This document shows, piece after piece, positions 1 through 8,770 of a stretch of 64,000 nt of DNA (its first letter is position 1; the number at the start of each line of letters is the position of its first letter). The notes under the pieces were generated by a model that worked only from the letters and a program-made list of their open reading frames with translations, searched no databases and was not told where the DNA came from. The position numbers were made by a program, and so were the translations under genes. Source of the DNA: Mycobacterium gordonae. Lineage in GTDB: Bacteria; Actinomycetota; Actinomycetes; Mycobacteriales; Mycobacteriaceae. The stretch is from assembly GCF_001417955.2 (NCBI RefSeq), contig NZ_LKTM01000168.1:1-64000 (forward strand). Direction: 5' to 3'.

Positions 1-1
1 C

Positions 2-820
2 GGAAAGGGCAGCGCCCTCGGCGGCGGAAAGGACGGCGCCACAGGCAAGGGCGGGGCAGGTGGCCAGGGCGGCACCGGTGGCACCGGCGGCACCGGCGGC
101 AACGGCGGCAACGGCGGCGACTCAACCTCCGGCAGGCCACAGGCGGGTCAGGGCGGCCGCGGCGGCGACGGCGGCGTAGGCGGTGCCGCCGGAGCCGGCG
201 GCCTCGGTGGCGGCACGGGCGTCAATCAGGGCGCTACCGGCGGCGTCGGCGTGCAGGGCAACGGTGGCCAGGGCGGCACCGGAGGCAACGGCGGCACTGG
301 CAACGTCGGCGGCGTCGTCAACCCCGCGGGTGGTCAGGGCGGCAACGGCGGTAACGGTGGGACCGGCGCCAACGGCGGCAATGCGGGTAACGGTGGCCAT
401 GGTGGCGACGGCGGAGTCGGCGCCAACGCCGACGGCGCCCGCGGCGGCACCGGCGGCGTCGGCGGCACCGGCACGCAAGGCTTCGGTGGTCGCGGCGGCA
501 ACGGCGGCGATAGCGGCAACGGCGCGGACGCGTCCGTCCTGTTCGACGCCGGTGACGGCGGCGTCGGCGGCAACGCCGGCGGCGGCGGCAAAGGCAGTTC
601 GTTCGGCCTCGGCGGCGCGGGCGGCACCGGCGGCCGGGGCGGCAACGGCGGCAACGGCATCGCACCGCCCTTCGGCAGCGGCTCCGGGGGTAGAGGCGGC
701 GGGGGAGGCGCCGGCGGCTTCGGCGGCGACGGAGAGATCCCCGGGTTTGCGGTTCCCGGCGGCCTACCGAACGGAACCACGGGCGGTCAAGGCGGCGCCG
801 GCGCTCAGGGCGGCGGCTGA
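2..820 (+). CDS. PE_PGRS-type glycine-rich protein, C-terminal part (5' truncated by window edge)
   Basis: The reading frame is open from the first bases of the window to a TGA at 818-820 and encodes almost pure Gly-Gly-X repeats (GGN, GGT, GGA, GGD units) with occasional breaks such as SVLFDAGD. This is the composition of the PGRS domain of mycobacterial PE_PGRS surface or secreted proteins. The PE domain that would carry the export signal must lie upstream of the window, so family membership is inferred from the repeat only. Its stop sits one base from the stop of the convergent SpeE-like gene. Other glycine-rich mycobacterial proteins cannot be excluded. Confidence 0.75.
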   Translation, partial: GKGSALGGGKDGATGKGGAGGQGGTGGTGGTGGNGGNGGDSTSGRPQAGQGGRGGDGGVGGAAGAGGLGGGTGVNQGATGGVGVQGNGGQGGTGGNGGTGNVGGVVNPAGGQGGNGGNGGTGANGGNAGNGGHGGDGGVGANADGARGGTGGVGGTGTQGFGGRGGNGGDSGNGADASVLFDAGDGGVGGNAGGGGKGSSFGLGGAGGTGGRGGNGGNGIAPPFGSGSGGRGGGGGAGGFGGDGEIPGFAVPGGLPNGTTGGQGGAGAQGGG

Positions 821-821
821 T

Positions 822-2390
822 TCAGTCGTACCCGCGCCGCATGTCCTCGACGATCCGCGGATTGTCCAACGTCGACGGCTCCATCGGCCGCGGCCGGACG
901 TCCTCGGAGAACACCGTCGCGGCGTTCAGCACCCGCTGGTCGAGGTAGCGCAGCGGCGGAACATCGCGTGGCAGCGCCGCGATCGGCGCGGCGCCACCGC
1001 GTTGTGCCAGCACGAACCCCCAGTCCCCGAATGTGGGCACGTACACGTGGTACGGCGTGACGGCATAGCCGCCCGAATGGATGGTCGAGACGGTGCGCCA
1101 GAACGCCGTTCGGGTCGAGAACGGGCTGCCCGCCTGCACCACCATCAGCCCGCCCGGGTTCAGCACCCCCGCGACCAGCGCGTAGAACTCGGTCGAATAG
1201 AGCCGACCCAGTACGGGCGTGTCGGGATCGGGCAGGTCGACGATCACCGCATCGAAGCGATCCGACCGGGCGCCCCGCAGCCAGCTCAGCGCGTCGTCGA
1301 TCACCACGCGCACCCGCGGATTGTCCAGCGACCCGCCGTTGGCGTCACGCATGGTGGTACGCGCCAGTTCGATGACCGCCGGGTCCAGCTCCACCTGCAC
1401 GATCCGCTGCAGGCCCGGCTGGCGCAGCAGTTCGCGCGCCGCCAGCCCGTCCCCGCCGCCGAGCACCAGCACCGAACGGGCGCCGCCTCCGAGTGCCGGG
1501 TAGACCAGGCTCTCGGTGTAGCGGTATTCGTCCCGGGTGGAGAACTGCAGATCCCCGTCCAGGTAGAGGCGCATGTCGTTGTCGCGGCGGGTGACCACGA
1601 TGTCCTGATAGGCGGAGTGCCGGTGGGCGATGATCGGGTCGGCGTAGAGCTGCTGCCGGGTGGAGATTTCGATGTCCTGGGCGCGCACCAGCAAAGTGAT
1701 GAGCAGGGCCAGCGCCGCGGCCAGCGCGGCCAGCGCCGCCGCCAGCTGCCGCCCCGATACGACCCGGCGCAGCAGAAACACCGCGACGATTGCCGCGGCC
1801 AGCAGGTTGATGATGCCGGTGGCCGCCGCGCCGCGGATCATTCCCAGCTGCGGGAGCAGCAGGAAGGGCCAGGCCAGCCCACCCACCAGCGCCCCCAGGT
1901 AGTCGGCCGCGTTCAAGTTGGCCAGCGTGCGCCCGGTGTCGGTGGCCAGATCGGACGGGCCCGGAGCGCGTCCGCGCTGAAGCAGCGTCATCAGCAGCGG
2001 CACCTCGGCCCCCACCAGGCACCCGATGACCGCCGTGCTCACCGCCAGCACCAGCGTCGAACCGTCGACAAAGGCGAACGCGATGTACAGGGCTGCGGCC
2101 GACAATCCGCCGACGATGCCGAGCAGCACCTCTACCGCGATGAAGGTGATGGCGGCGCGCGCCAGCAGCGGCTTGATCAGCAGCGCACCCAGACCGAGCG
2201 CGGCGATGTACCCCGCGACGATCAGCGACGTCGCCACGATGCCGCCGCCGTTGAGGCTGGCCGACAACGTCAGCATCGCCAGTTCGTAGACAATCCCGCA
2301 GGCGGCACACGCGGCGACCGCGGCCAGCAGGATGGCTCGCCACCGCCCCAGCGACGGCGAAACGGGTTCGGCCGCAGCGGTTGTCGTCAT
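822..2390 (-). CDS. speE: Membrane-fused spermidine synthase-like protein
   Basis: A 522-residue protein with about seven hydrophobic segments in the first ~215 residues, then a soluble Rossmann methyltransferase-fold domain of the polyamine aminopropyltransferase family. The SAM/dcSAM motif VLVLGGGDG is clear, followed by the acidic residue of QVELDP and the active-site stretch VDLPDPDTP. It is the last gene of a minus-strand cassette and overlaps the DUF350 gene by ATGA, so translation is probably coupled. The likely M. tuberculosis counterpart is Rv2601 (speE). Whether it really makes spermidine is uncertain, because membrane-fused members with DUF350 partners may modify another substrate. 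Confidence 0.8.
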   Translation of the reverse strand: MTTTAAAEPVSPSLGRWRAILLAAVAACAACGIVYELAMLTLSASLNGGGIVATSLIVAGYIAALGLGALLIKPLLARAAITFIAVEVLLGIVGGLSAAALYIAFAFVDGSTLVLAVSTAVIGCLVGAEVPLLMTLLQRGRAPGPSDLATDTGRTLANLNAADYLGALVGGLAWPFLLLPQLGMIRGAAATGIINLLAAAIVAVFLLRRVVSGRQLAAALAALAAALALLITLLVRAQDIEISTRQQLYADPIIAHRHSAYQDIVVTRRDNDMRLYLDGDLQFSTRDEYRYTESLVYPALGGGARSVLVLGGGDGLAARELLRQPGLQRIVQVELDPAVIELARTTMRDANGGSLDNPRVRVVIDDALSWLRGARSDRFDAVIVDLPDPDTPVLGRLYSTEFYALVAGVLNPGGLMVVQAGSPFSTRTAFWRTVSTIHSGGYAVTPYHVYVPTFGDWGFVLAQRGGAAPIAALPRDVPPLRYLDQRVLNAATVFSEDVRPRPMEPSTLDNPRIVEDMRRGYD

Positions 2391-2845
2391 AGCAACGCGG
2401 CCGCGTTGACCCCTCCCACCGCCAGCAGCATCGCCGCTGTGGCGAACGCCGCCGGATGCAGTGTGGGTTCCTCGACATGCTCGTGAAAGTTGCCCGGCAC
2501 CGCTATTCGCAGTATGACCAGCGCCAGTCCCTGCAGGATGACGCCGATTCCGCCGTAGATCGCCACACCGAGCAGGCCCTCGCCCAGCTGGTTGGAGCTG
2601 GTATTGATCGCCGCGATGATGACGGTGCCCAGCGCCGCATACATCGCGGTGGCCAGGATGGCGGCGTTGGGCCGGCGCTCGATGAACACCAGCTGACGCA
2701 GATTTCCGGGGGTCAGGACGTCGACCATCAGGAACCCGGCGATCAGCACGGCGATACCGACCGCAAAGTAGAGGACTGTGGCGACGGCCCCGCGCAGGAT
2801 CGGATCGAGGCTGACGCTGCCGAACTCCACCGCGCTGTAGTACAT
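2387..2845 (-). CDS. DUF350 family membrane protein
   Basis: A 152-residue protein with four predicted membrane helices, starting [10 protein letters not shown]. The ATG at 2845 was chosen over upstream options because AAAGGAGGA lies five bases before it, an almost ideal Shine-Dalgarno. DUF350 proteins are small inner-membrane proteins of unknown function that often sit beside membrane-bound SpeE-like proteins. Here the stop overlaps the SpeE start. It corresponds by position to Rv2600. No catalytic residues are evident, and a role as membrane partner of the SpeE-like enzyme is inference from the coupling. Confidence 0.8.
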   Translation of the reverse strand: MYYSAVEFGSVSLDPILRGAVATVLYFAVGIAVLIAGFLMVDVLTPGNLRQLVFIERRPNAAILATAMYAALGTVIIAAINTSSNQLGEGLLGVAIYGGIGVILQGLALVILRIAVPGNFHEHVEEPTLHPAAFATAAMLLAVGGVNAAALL

Positions 2846-2867
2846 GACAGTCCTCCTTTGCGAGTGC

Positions 2868-3299
2868 CTACTTGACGCCGCCCGGGCCGCCGGGTCTGCC
2901 GCCCGAGCCGCCGGATGGGGATCCGGGCGTGAACCCGGGACCGAGGAAGACACAGGAGCCGTGGCTGTACCCGGCGCCCAGGTCTTCGACGCGGATGCTG
3001 CAGGGCCGGGTGCCGTCCGGGCCGACGATCACGACGTAGTCGCTGTACCGCAGATATTCATTGCCGCCGTCGGACGCCCGGGCGGAGGGCGACTTGTAGT
3101 GAGCCAGTGTGTCGGCCACCTGCTTGGGTGACCCGGAGCAGGAGTAGCGGTTCGCGTTCGCGTCGTGGGCATACTCCTGGTAGTGGCCGGCGATGTAGGA
3201 GCCGACGTCCCGGCTCACCAGCACGATGCCGAAGACCAGCGACACGCTGGCGGCCAGTGCCAGCCCGCCGGCGACCAGCAGCAGCCGGTTGCGGGTCAC
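2868..3299 (-). CDS. DUF4247 family protein with N-terminal membrane anchor
   Basis: A 143-residue protein with one N-terminal hydrophobic segment ([20 protein letters not shown]) followed by an extracytoplasmic domain holding cysteines in [13 protein letters not shown] and GSCVFLG, and a Gly/Pro-rich tail. The GTG start at 3299 overlaps the upstream DUF2617 stop as GTGA, which decides the start. The family (DUF4247) has no known function and co-occurs with DUF350, DUF2617 and DUF4178 genes, as here. It is the positional equivalent of Rv2599. The cysteines could form disulphides outside the membrane. Confidence 0.75.
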   Translation of the reverse strand: MTRNRLLLVAGGLALAASVSLVFGIVLVSRDVGSYIAGHYQEYAHDANANRYSCSGSPKQVADTLAHYKSPSARASDGGNEYLRYSDYVVIVGPDGTRPCSIRVEDLGAGYSHGSCVFLGPGFTPGSPSGGSGGRPGGPGGVK

Positions 3300-3790
3300 G
3301 GCTGCCACCGGCTGGCTGTGTAGACGACGGTCCCGCCTTTGCCGGTGGGGTAGAGGTGCCAGGTCTGCCACTGCCAGCCGTCGCCGTCGGGCTCGGCCGC
3401 CAGGGCCGTCAGCGCGGCGTCGTCGCCCGGGAACACGCCGCCCAGCCAGCCCGGGTCGCTTGCGCACCGCTCGCGCAAGTCGCCGGCCAGGGCGCGGAAG
3501 GTGGCTTCGTCGTGCGTCACGCTGTGCGATTCGAGGTGATAGCCCGGAGCATCCGAGTGCGCGGGCAGACCGTCCCCCGCGGCGCACGAGACCTGTTCGG
3601 AGAACCGGCCGGTGCCGTGTTCTACGGTGACGACGTGCGACGCACCCAGGACGCCCAGCAGTAGCGCGCCGCCGCGCGGATGTGCCAATCGGTAGCTGGC
3701 CAGCGTGGGCGGTGCCGCCGCGTTGAGCGCCAATGCCAGCCTGGCCCCGGACACATCGGCCGGAGCCACCGCCAGATGGTGGAGCGGCAC
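3296..3790 (-). CDS. DUF2617 family protein
   Basis: A soluble 164-residue protein beginning MPLHHLAVAP, without signal peptide or membrane segment, matching the DUF2617 family in length and in its cassette neighbours. It ends in a Trp-rich stretch (DGWQWQTWHLYPTGKGG). It starts five bases after the DUF4178 stop and overlaps the next gene by GTGA, so the five genes from 4404 to 822 are almost certainly one transcript. Function unknown. The family assignment rests on recalled synteny with Rv2598 more than on a diagnostic motif. Confidence 0.7.
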   Translation of the reverse strand: MPLHHLAVAPADVSGARLALALNAAAPPTLASYRLAHPRGGALLLGVLGASHVVTVEHGTGRFSEQVSCAAGDGLPAHSDAPGYHLESHSVTHDEATFRALAGDLRERCASDPGWLGGVFPGDDAALTALAAEPDGDGWQWQTWHLYPTGKGGTVVYTASRWQP

Positions 3791-3795
3791 CTCGG

Positions 3796-4404
3796 TCAGC
3801 CCGCGGATGCGGGGTAGACGGTGATCTCGCCGGTGAGCACGGTCTTGCCGGTGGATATCTCCCAGGGTGTTTCCGGTGCCCAGCGCTCGAACGAGAGCAG
3901 CGTGGCCCTATCGGCGCTCGCGTAGTCGACGTAGTCCATCTCGCCGCCGGGCGGCAGGCCGGTGGTGCCCTCGGTGGTGTAACCGGCGTGACCGCGCTCC
4001 ACTTCGTGTAAGTCGGTGCCGTCGACCGTGTGGCGGCCGCCGGGCTGCAGGTTTAGATCCGTGCGTTTGAACCACATGGCCAGCTCGAGTCGGCCGTCGT
4101 CCTCCTCGACGCTGAACCAGACCGGCTCGTCACCGCCTTCGAGCAGGTGCTCCCACCACACGAACGGGCCTTCGCGGTAGGTGACCGAGCCGCGCACCAC
4201 GTAGTCGGTGCCGCCGTGGCTGACGATCGCGCCAGGGCCGAGCTGGCGGGGACCGTATTCGGCGGGCATCGCGGTGAACGCGAGCGGGTCCTGCCTGGGT
4301 TTGGGGGTCTCGGGCGTTCTGGGCGCCTTCTTGAGCGCATAGACAAGCACCAGCAGAGACGCGATGAACAGCGCCACCGCGATCACGATGAGTTGTGCTC
4401 CCAC
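3796..4404 (-). CDS. DUF4178 family protein, first gene of the SpeE/DUF350 cassette
   Basis: A 202-residue protein with an N-terminal membrane helix (LIVIAVALFIASLLVLVYAL) and a beta-rich domain with the DUF4178 hallmarks GAIVSHGGTDYVVRGSVTY and WWEHLLE. The GTG at 4404 is preferred to an ATG at 4461 because GGAAAGG lies six bases upstream of it and the ATG has no ribosome site. It faces ruvC across a short divergent promoter region that contains the LexA box. Likely counterpart Rv2597. Function unknown. Confidence 0.72.
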   Translation of the reverse strand: MGAQLIVIAVALFIASLLVLVYALKKAPRTPETPKPRQDPLAFTAMPAEYGPRQLGPGAIVSHGGTDYVVRGSVTYREGPFVWWEHLLEGGDEPVWFSVEEDDGRLELAMWFKRTDLNLQPGGRHTVDGTDLHEVERGHAGYTTEGTTGLPPGGEMDYVDYASADRATLLSFERWAPETPWEISTGKTVLTGEITVYPASAG

Positions 4405-4490
4405 GCGGACCTTTCCGTAGTGCGCATAACGTAACTCACGGCCGCAGCGCGTGTCTTTCATCGGAGATGTCCCACTTGGCGGCTAGGCTA

Positions 4491-4506
4491 TCGAACAGCT
4501 GTTCGG
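4491..4506. promoter_or_regulatory. LexA (SOS) box of ruvCAB
   Basis: TCGAACAGCTGTTCGG matches the mycobacterial LexA operator TCGAAC-N4-GTTCGA with one mismatch at the last position. It lies 46 bases before the ruvC start and 87 bases before the divergent DUF4178 gene. Damage induction of ruvC is known in M. tuberculosis. Control of the divergent cassette is possible but not shown. Confidence 0.85.
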
Positions 4507-4552
4507 AAACTCGGCCGATGACTCGGCCTCGGGAAAAACGTGGGGAGCTGCG

Positions 4553-5107
4553 GTGCGTGTGATGGGCGTCGACCCCGGCTTGACGCGGTGCGGCCTGTCG
4601 CTGGTGGAAAGCGGGCGCGGCCGGCAGATCACCGCACTGGACGTCGACGTGGTTCGCACCCCGTCGGGCGAGCCGCTGCACCGGCGGCTGCTGGCGATCA
4701 GCGACGCCGTCGACCACTGGCTGGACACCCACCACCCGGACGTGCTGGCCATCGAGCGGGTGTTCTCCCAGCTGAACGTCAGCACGGTGATGGGTACGGC
4801 GCAGGCCGGCGGGGTGATCGCGCTGGCGGCCGCCAAGCGGGACATCGACGTGCACTTCCACACGCCCAGCGAGGTCAAGGCGGCGGTCACCGGCAACGGG
4901 AACGCGGACAAGGCGCAGGTCACCGCCATGGTCACCAGAATCCTGGCGCTGCAGGCCAAGCCCACCCCGGCCGACGCCGCCGACGCGTTGGCTCTGGCCA
5001 TCTGCCACTGCTGGCGGGCGCCCATGCTGGCCCGGATGGCCGCCGCCGAGGCTCAAGCGGCGCAGCAGCGGAGCAAATACCTGGCCAAGGTGAAGGCCGT
5101 CCGGTGA
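4553..5107 (+). CDS. ruvC: Crossover junction endodeoxyribonuclease RuvC
   Basis: A 184-residue Holliday-junction resolvase. The first catalytic Asp is in [11 protein letters not shown], the Glu in LAIERVF, and the last acidic pair in [12 protein letters not shown], the expected RNase H-fold arrangement. It cleaves four-way junctions held by the RuvAB branch-migration complex. The start is GTG (GTGCGTGTGATGGGC), and the gene overlaps ruvA by GTGA. It is expressed from the SOS box upstream. Length is normal for the family. Confidence 0.97.
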   Translation: MRVMGVDPGLTRCGLSLVESGRGRQITALDVDVVRTPSGEPLHRRLLAISDAVDHWLDTHHPDVLAIERVFSQLNVSTVMGTAQAGGVIALAAAKRDIDVHFHTPSEVKAAVTGNGNADKAQVTAMVTRILALQAKPTPADAADALALAICHCWRAPMLARMAAAEAQAAQQRSKYLAKVKAVR

Positions 5108-5697
5108 TCGCCTCGGTGCGCGGTGAGGTTCTGGAGGTGGCGCTGGATCACGCGGTGATCGAGGCGGCCGGGGTCGGCTACCGGGTCAACGCGACGCCGT
5201 CGACACTGGCCACGCTGCGGACGGGCAGCGAGGCGCGGCTGATCACCGCGATGATCGTGCGCGAGGACTCCATGACGCTGTACGGGTTCTGCGATGCCGA
5301 GAACCGCGACCTGTTCCAGACGCTGTTGTCGGTCTCTGGTGTCGGGCCGCGGTTGGCGATGGCGACGCTGGCCGTGCACGACGCGACGGCGCTGCGCCAG
5401 GCGCTGGCCGACGGCGACGTCACCGCTCTCACCCGGGTGCCCGGCATCGGCAAACGCAGCGCCGAACGGATGGTGCTGGAACTGCGCGACAAGGTGGGCC
5501 TGGTCGCCGGGTCCGGTGCAACGCCGGCGGTGAACGGTCACGCCGTGCGCGGCCCGGTGGTGGAGGCGCTGGTCGGGCTGGGTTTTGCGGTCAAGCAGGC
5601 CGAGGAGGCCACCGACAAGGTGCTGGCGGCCGACCGCGAGGCGTCCACGTCGTCGGCGCTGCGGGCCGCCTTGTCGCTGCTGGGTAAGGCCAAATGA
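5104..5697 (+). CDS. ruvA: Holliday junction DNA helicase subunit RuvA
   Basis: A 197-residue protein with the RuvA order of domains: an N-terminal OB fold ([12 protein letters not shown]), tandem helix-hairpin-helix motifs ([12 protein letters not shown] and [15 protein letters not shown]), and a C-terminal RuvB-binding domain ([16 protein letters not shown]). It binds the junction as a tetramer and loads RuvB. The GTG start overlaps the ruvC stop, and the stop overlaps the ruvB start (ATGA), so the three genes are translationally coupled. Confidence 0.97.
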   Translation: MIASVRGEVLEVALDHAVIEAAGVGYRVNATPSTLATLRTGSEARLITAMIVREDSMTLYGFCDAENRDLFQTLLSVSGVGPRLAMATLAVHDATALRQALADGDVTALTRVPGIGKRSAERMVLELRDKVGLVAGSGATPAVNGHAVRGPVVEALVGLGFAVKQAEEATDKVLAADREASTSSALRAALSLLGKAK

Positions 5698-6737
5698 GCG
5701 ATCCCGAGGACTTCGACGAGCGCGACGTCTCGCCGGCGCTGGCCGTCGGTGAGGGGGACATCGACGGCAGCCTGCGGCCCCGCTCGCTTGGGGAGTTCAT
5801 CGGCCAGCCACGGGTCCGCGAGCAGTTGCAGCTGGTCATCGAGGGGGCCAAGAACCGCGGCGGCACCCCCGACCACATCCTGCTGTCCGGGCCGCCCGGC
5901 CTGGGCAAGACGTCGTTGGCGATGATCATCGCCGCCGAACTGGGATCCTCGCTGCGGGTGACCTCGGGGCCGGCTCTGGAACGCGCCGGCGACCTGGCCG
6001 CGATGTTGTCCAACCTGGTGGAGCACGACGTGCTGTTCATCGACGAGATCCACCGCATCGCCAGGCCCGCGGAAGAGATGCTGTACCTGGCGATGGAGGA
6101 CTTCCGGGTCGACGTGGTGGTCGGCAAGGGCCCAGGTGCGACGTCGATTCCGCTGGAGGTCGCACCGTTCACGCTGGTCGGTGCGACCACCCGGTCCGGT
6201 GCGCTGACGGGCCCGCTGCGCGACCGGTTCGGGTTCACCGCGCACATGGACTTCTACGAGCCCGCGGAGCTGGAACGGGTGCTGGCCCGATCGGCCGGCA
6301 TCCTGGGTATCGAGTTGGGCGCCGAAGCGGGGGCGGAGATCGCGCTCCGCTCGCGCGGCACCCCGCGGATCGCCAATCGGTTGCTGCGTCGCGTGCGTGA
6401 CTTCGCCGAGGTGCGCGCCGACGGCATCATCACCCGTGACATCGCCAAGTCCGCGCTGGCGGTCTATGACGTCGACGAGCTGGGGTTGGACCGGCTGGAC
6501 CGGGCGGTGCTGTCGGCGCTGACCCGCAGTTTCGGCGGCGGCCCGGTGGGCGTCTCGACGCTGGCGGTGGCCGTGGGCGAAGAGGCTGCGACCGTCGAAG
6601 AGGTGTGCGAGCCTTTCCTGGTGCGCGCCGGAATGGTCGCTCGCACGCCGCGGGGCCGGGTGGCCACGGCGCTGGCCTGGACTCATCTGGGCATGACGCC
6701 GCCCGCCGGGGTCTCGCAGCCCGGGTTGTTCGACTAG
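5694..6737 (+). CDS. ruvB: Holliday junction branch migration ATPase RuvB
   Basis: A 347-residue AAA+ motor. Walker A is GPPGLGKTS, Walker B LFIDEIHR, sensor 1 GATTRSG and the arginine-finger region GPLRDRFG, followed by the winged-helix domain ([12 protein letters not shown]). It drives branch migration with RuvA and presents junctions to RuvC. It is the last classical gene of the SOS-inducible ruv operon. A DUF1304 gene follows after ten bases on the same strand. Confidence 0.97.
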   Translation: MSDPEDFDERDVSPALAVGEGDIDGSLRPRSLGEFIGQPRVREQLQLVIEGAKNRGGTPDHILLSGPPGLGKTSLAMIIAAELGSSLRVTSGPALERAGDLAAMLSNLVEHDVLFIDEIHRIARPAEEMLYLAMEDFRVDVVVGKGPGATSIPLEVAPFTLVGATTRSGALTGPLRDRFGFTAHMDFYEPAELERVLARSAGILGIELGAEAGAEIALRSRGTPRIANRLLRRVRDFAEVRADGIITRDIAKSALAVYDVDELGLDRLDRAVLSALTRSFGGGPVGVSTLAVAVGEEAATVEEVCEPFLVRAGMVARTPRGRVATALAWTHLGMTPPAGVSQPGLFD

Positions 6738-6747
6738 GAGGACTCAG

Positions 6748-7134
6748 ATGGTCACCGCCGCTTTGATCTTCGCCGCGCTGGCCGCGGTCCTGCACGTCTA
6801 CATCTTCACGATGGAGTCGTTGACGTGGACCTCCAAACGCACTCGCGCGACGTTCGGCACTACGGTCGAGGAGGCCGAGACCACCAAGCTGCTGGCGTTC
6901 AACCAGGGGTTCTACAACCTGTTTCTTGCCATCGTGTCGGGAGTAGGCATTGCCGCGATGTTCACCGGGCACCGTGACGTCGGGGCGGCCCTGGTGTTCG
7001 CCGGGGTCGGGTCGATGGCGGCGGCCGCGGTGGTGCTGCTGATTTCGGCGCGGGATAAGGCACGCGCAGCCGTGACACAGGGGCTGTTCCCGGCCATCGC
7101 GATCGTGCTGCTGCTGGTTGGTTTACTGACGTAA
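6748..7134 (+). CDS. DUF1304 family membrane protein
   Basis: A 128-residue integral membrane protein with four predicted helices and the family signature MESLTWTSKRTRATFG plus LAFNQGFYNLFLA. A strong ribosome site (AGGAGG, six bases) precedes the ATG, and the gap to ruvB is only ten bases, so it is probably carried on the ruv transcript. DUF1304 function is unknown. I recall no equivalent at this place in M. tuberculosis, where a PE_PGRS gene follows ruvB. Its stop codon is the first three bases of a 9-bp tandem repeat. Confidence 0.82.
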   Translation: MVTAALIFAALAAVLHVYIFTMESLTWTSKRTRATFGTTVEEAETTKLLAFNQGFYNLFLAIVSGVGIAAMFTGHRDVGAALVFAGVGSMAAAAVVLLISARDKARAAVTQGLFPAIAIVLLLVGLLT

Positions 7135-7167
7135 CACCAGTAACACCAGTAACACCAGTAACACCAG
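7132..7167. repeat. Four tandem copies of a 9-bp unit (TAACACCAG)
   Basis: Four perfect copies of TAACACCAG run from the DUF1304 stop codon into the intergenic region. Because the unit is a multiple of three and begins with TAA, copy-number change would not alter the protein. It has the form of a small VNTR. Confidence 0.9.
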
Positions 7168-7203
7168 TCACGGCGCAGCTCGGCATGACCTCGTTTGAAA
7201 AGC

Positions 7204-7221
7204 GATATCGCCGGCGATATC
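7204..7221. promoter_or_regulatory. Perfect 18-bp palindrome upstream of the membrane paralogue
   Basis: GATATCGCCGGCGATATC reads identically on both strands. It lies about 50 bases upstream of the -35-like element of the gene at 7311, a sensible place for an activator or repressor site. No regulator gene is adjacent other than the GAF-ANTAR gene 1.5 kb away, and ANTAR proteins bind RNA, so the binding protein is unknown. Confidence 0.5.
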
Positions 7222-7255
7222 ACCGGCGTCTGCGCGTTCGAATGAAAAGACAGCT

Positions 7256-7280
7256 GCTTTAACGCCTCGGGGTCCGGGTA
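7256..7280 (+). promoter_or_regulatory. SigF-like promoter
   Basis: GCTTT at 7256-7260, a 15-base spacer, then GGGTA at 7276-7280 resemble the mycobacterial SigF consensus GGTTT-N15-17-GGGTA with one mismatch. The predicted 5' leader is about 24 bases and includes the GAGGGAGA ribosome site of the gene at 7311. Confidence 0.5.
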
Positions 7281-7310
7281 CCCACCCCGGTACCTACCGA
7301 GGGAGATGTC

Positions 7311-7985
7311 ATGAAAACCATCGAGGACCGCCCCACCCGGGGACGAATCCCACGCTCGCGTGGCGCCGTGATCGGACTGCTGCTGGTGATCCTGGGCGCA
7401 TGGGGAGCGCTGATCCCCTTCATCGGCCCGAACTTCGACTTTTCCTACACACCCGGCCAGGCCTGGACCTCCGCGCGCGGCTGGCTGGAGGTGCTGCCCG
7501 GCGTAGCCACCGCTGTCGGCGGCCTGCTGGTTATCGTCTCGCGTAACCGCGGCAGTGCCTTGCTCGGCGGCTGGCTGGCGGCGCTGGGTGGGGCCTGGTT
7601 CGTTGTCGGCCGCACTTTGGCGCCGTTGTCAGGCATCGGCTCGGTCGGCGATCCGGTCGGCGCCACCGACCGCAAGCGGGTCGCGGTGGAACTCGCCTAC
7701 TTCTCCGGCTTGGGCGTCCTGATCGCCTTCCTGGCCGGTGCCGCTCTGGCCCGGATGGCGTTCCGGTTGGCGCGCGACGTGCGCCCCGTCGAGCCCGTTG
7801 CGCATCCGGTGGAACCGGCTACTGCGGAGCCGCAGTACAGCGGGTTGGTTGAGCCCGAACGCGAGGTGTCGACCGACGCTCTGACCACGCCGCGGGACCG
7901 GTTCGGGCCGGCCGACGGTGAAGCCGAGACTCGGCGTGGCGGGCTGTTCCGTCGCCACCGCACGCCGGCCGGGCACCCGCAGTAG
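7311..7985 (+). CDS. Four-helix membrane protein of unknown function
   Basis: A 224-residue protein with a short basic N-terminus (RIPRSRGA), four predicted membrane helices (around residues 20-40, 62-80, 85-105 and 130-155) and a charged cytoplasmic tail with Pro/Glu-rich stretches. Conserved-looking loops are GPNFDFSYTPGQAW and DPVGATDRKRV. A good ribosome site (GAGGGAG) precedes the ATG. It has a closely related paralogue directly downstream, so the pair arose by tandem duplication. I do not recognise a named family. The SigF-like promoter suggests stress or stationary-phase expression. Confidence 0.75.
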   Translation: MKTIEDRPTRGRIPRSRGAVIGLLLVILGAWGALIPFIGPNFDFSYTPGQAWTSARGWLEVLPGVATAVGGLLVIVSRNRGSALLGGWLAALGGAWFVVGRTLAPLSGIGSVGDPVGATDRKRVAVELAYFSGLGVLIAFLAGAALARMAFRLARDVRPVEPVAHPVEPATAEPQYSGLVEPEREVSTDALTTPRDRFGPADGEAETRRGGLFRRHRTPAGHPQ

Positions 7986-8010
7986 CCAGTTCGCCGCGAC
8001 CGGGCATCGC

Positions 8011-8035
8011 CGGTTATTTCGAGCGATGTCGGGTA
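8011..8035 (+). promoter_or_regulatory. Possible SigF-like promoter of the paralogue
   Basis: GGTTA (8012-8016) and GGGTA (8031-8035) are separated by 14 bases, slightly short for SigF. The same GGGTACCC -10 region occurs upstream of the sister gene. The ATG at 8046 is only ten bases past the -10, so the transcript would be leaderless or nearly so, which fits the lack of a ribosome site. Confidence 0.4.
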
Positions 8036-8045
8036 CCCGCCGGCC

Positions 8046-8752
8046 ATGAAAAATGCAGAGCTTGAACACCCAGGCGGGCTGCAGATGCCCCGTTCCCGCG
8101 GCGCTGTCAGCGGATTACTGCTGGTCCTTGCCGGTGCGTGGGGGCGCTGGTCCCATTCTTAGGGCCGCGGTTCGATTTCGCCTACACCCGGGCGCAGGAG
8201 GGGGCCCAGGAGTGGGCATGGACCACCGCGCGCGGCTGGTTCGAAGTGCTCCCGGGCGCGGCGGCGGTTCTTGGCGGACTGCTTCTGATCGCCTCCCGCA
8301 ACCGCGTCAGTGCGACGCTCGGCGGCTTGCTCGCGGTGTTCGCCGGCGCCTGGTTCGTCATCGGCCCCCGGGTGGCGCCGCTGATGCACCTCGGGACGAT
8401 CGGTGATCCCGTCGGCGTCACCGAACGCAAGCGTGCCGTGCTCGAACTTTCCTACTTCACCGGTTTGGGCGTACTGATCGTCCTGGTCGGCGGGTTCGCA
8501 GTGGCCCGCACCTTCGCCCGCTTGGCCCGCGACATTCCCGCGCCGGTGCCCGCTGAGCCCCGCCGCGCGGACGCAGCCATGACGGCACCGGTGGCGGAAG
8601 CGCCGGCGTCGGAAGCGGTGACCAAGCCGCGCGGTGACCGGGTCGCGCCGGAGAACGACCCGCGGCGGTGGCGGGAGGTCCGCCGACCGCGGCAACAGGC
8701 CGGCGCGGGCCGCAGCAATGCCTATCTGCGCTGGCCCCACCCGCAGGGATGA
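8046..8752 (+). pseudogene. Frameshifted paralogue of the four-helix membrane protein
   Basis: The ATG at 8046 opens a frame (MKNAELEHPGGLQMPRSRGA) that matches the start of the gene at 7311 but stops at 8161 after GAWGRWSHS. The rest of the homologous protein (GALVPFLGPRFDFAYTRAQE onward, to 8752) continues in the next frame. Five G residues at 8140-8144 sit where six would keep the frame, so a single-base deletion in a G-run explains everything. It may be a true pseudogene, a slippage-prone phase-variable gene or a sequencing error. The downstream part could start alone at 8138 but would lack its first helix. Confidence 0.7.
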
Positions 8753-8770
8753 CTCCGCGTGGGCCGGGGG

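Noticed and set aside
8138..8752. Independent gene starting at 8138
   Set aside because: It would start in the middle of the first helix of the homologous protein, without a ribosome site. A one-base frameshift from 8046 explains it better.
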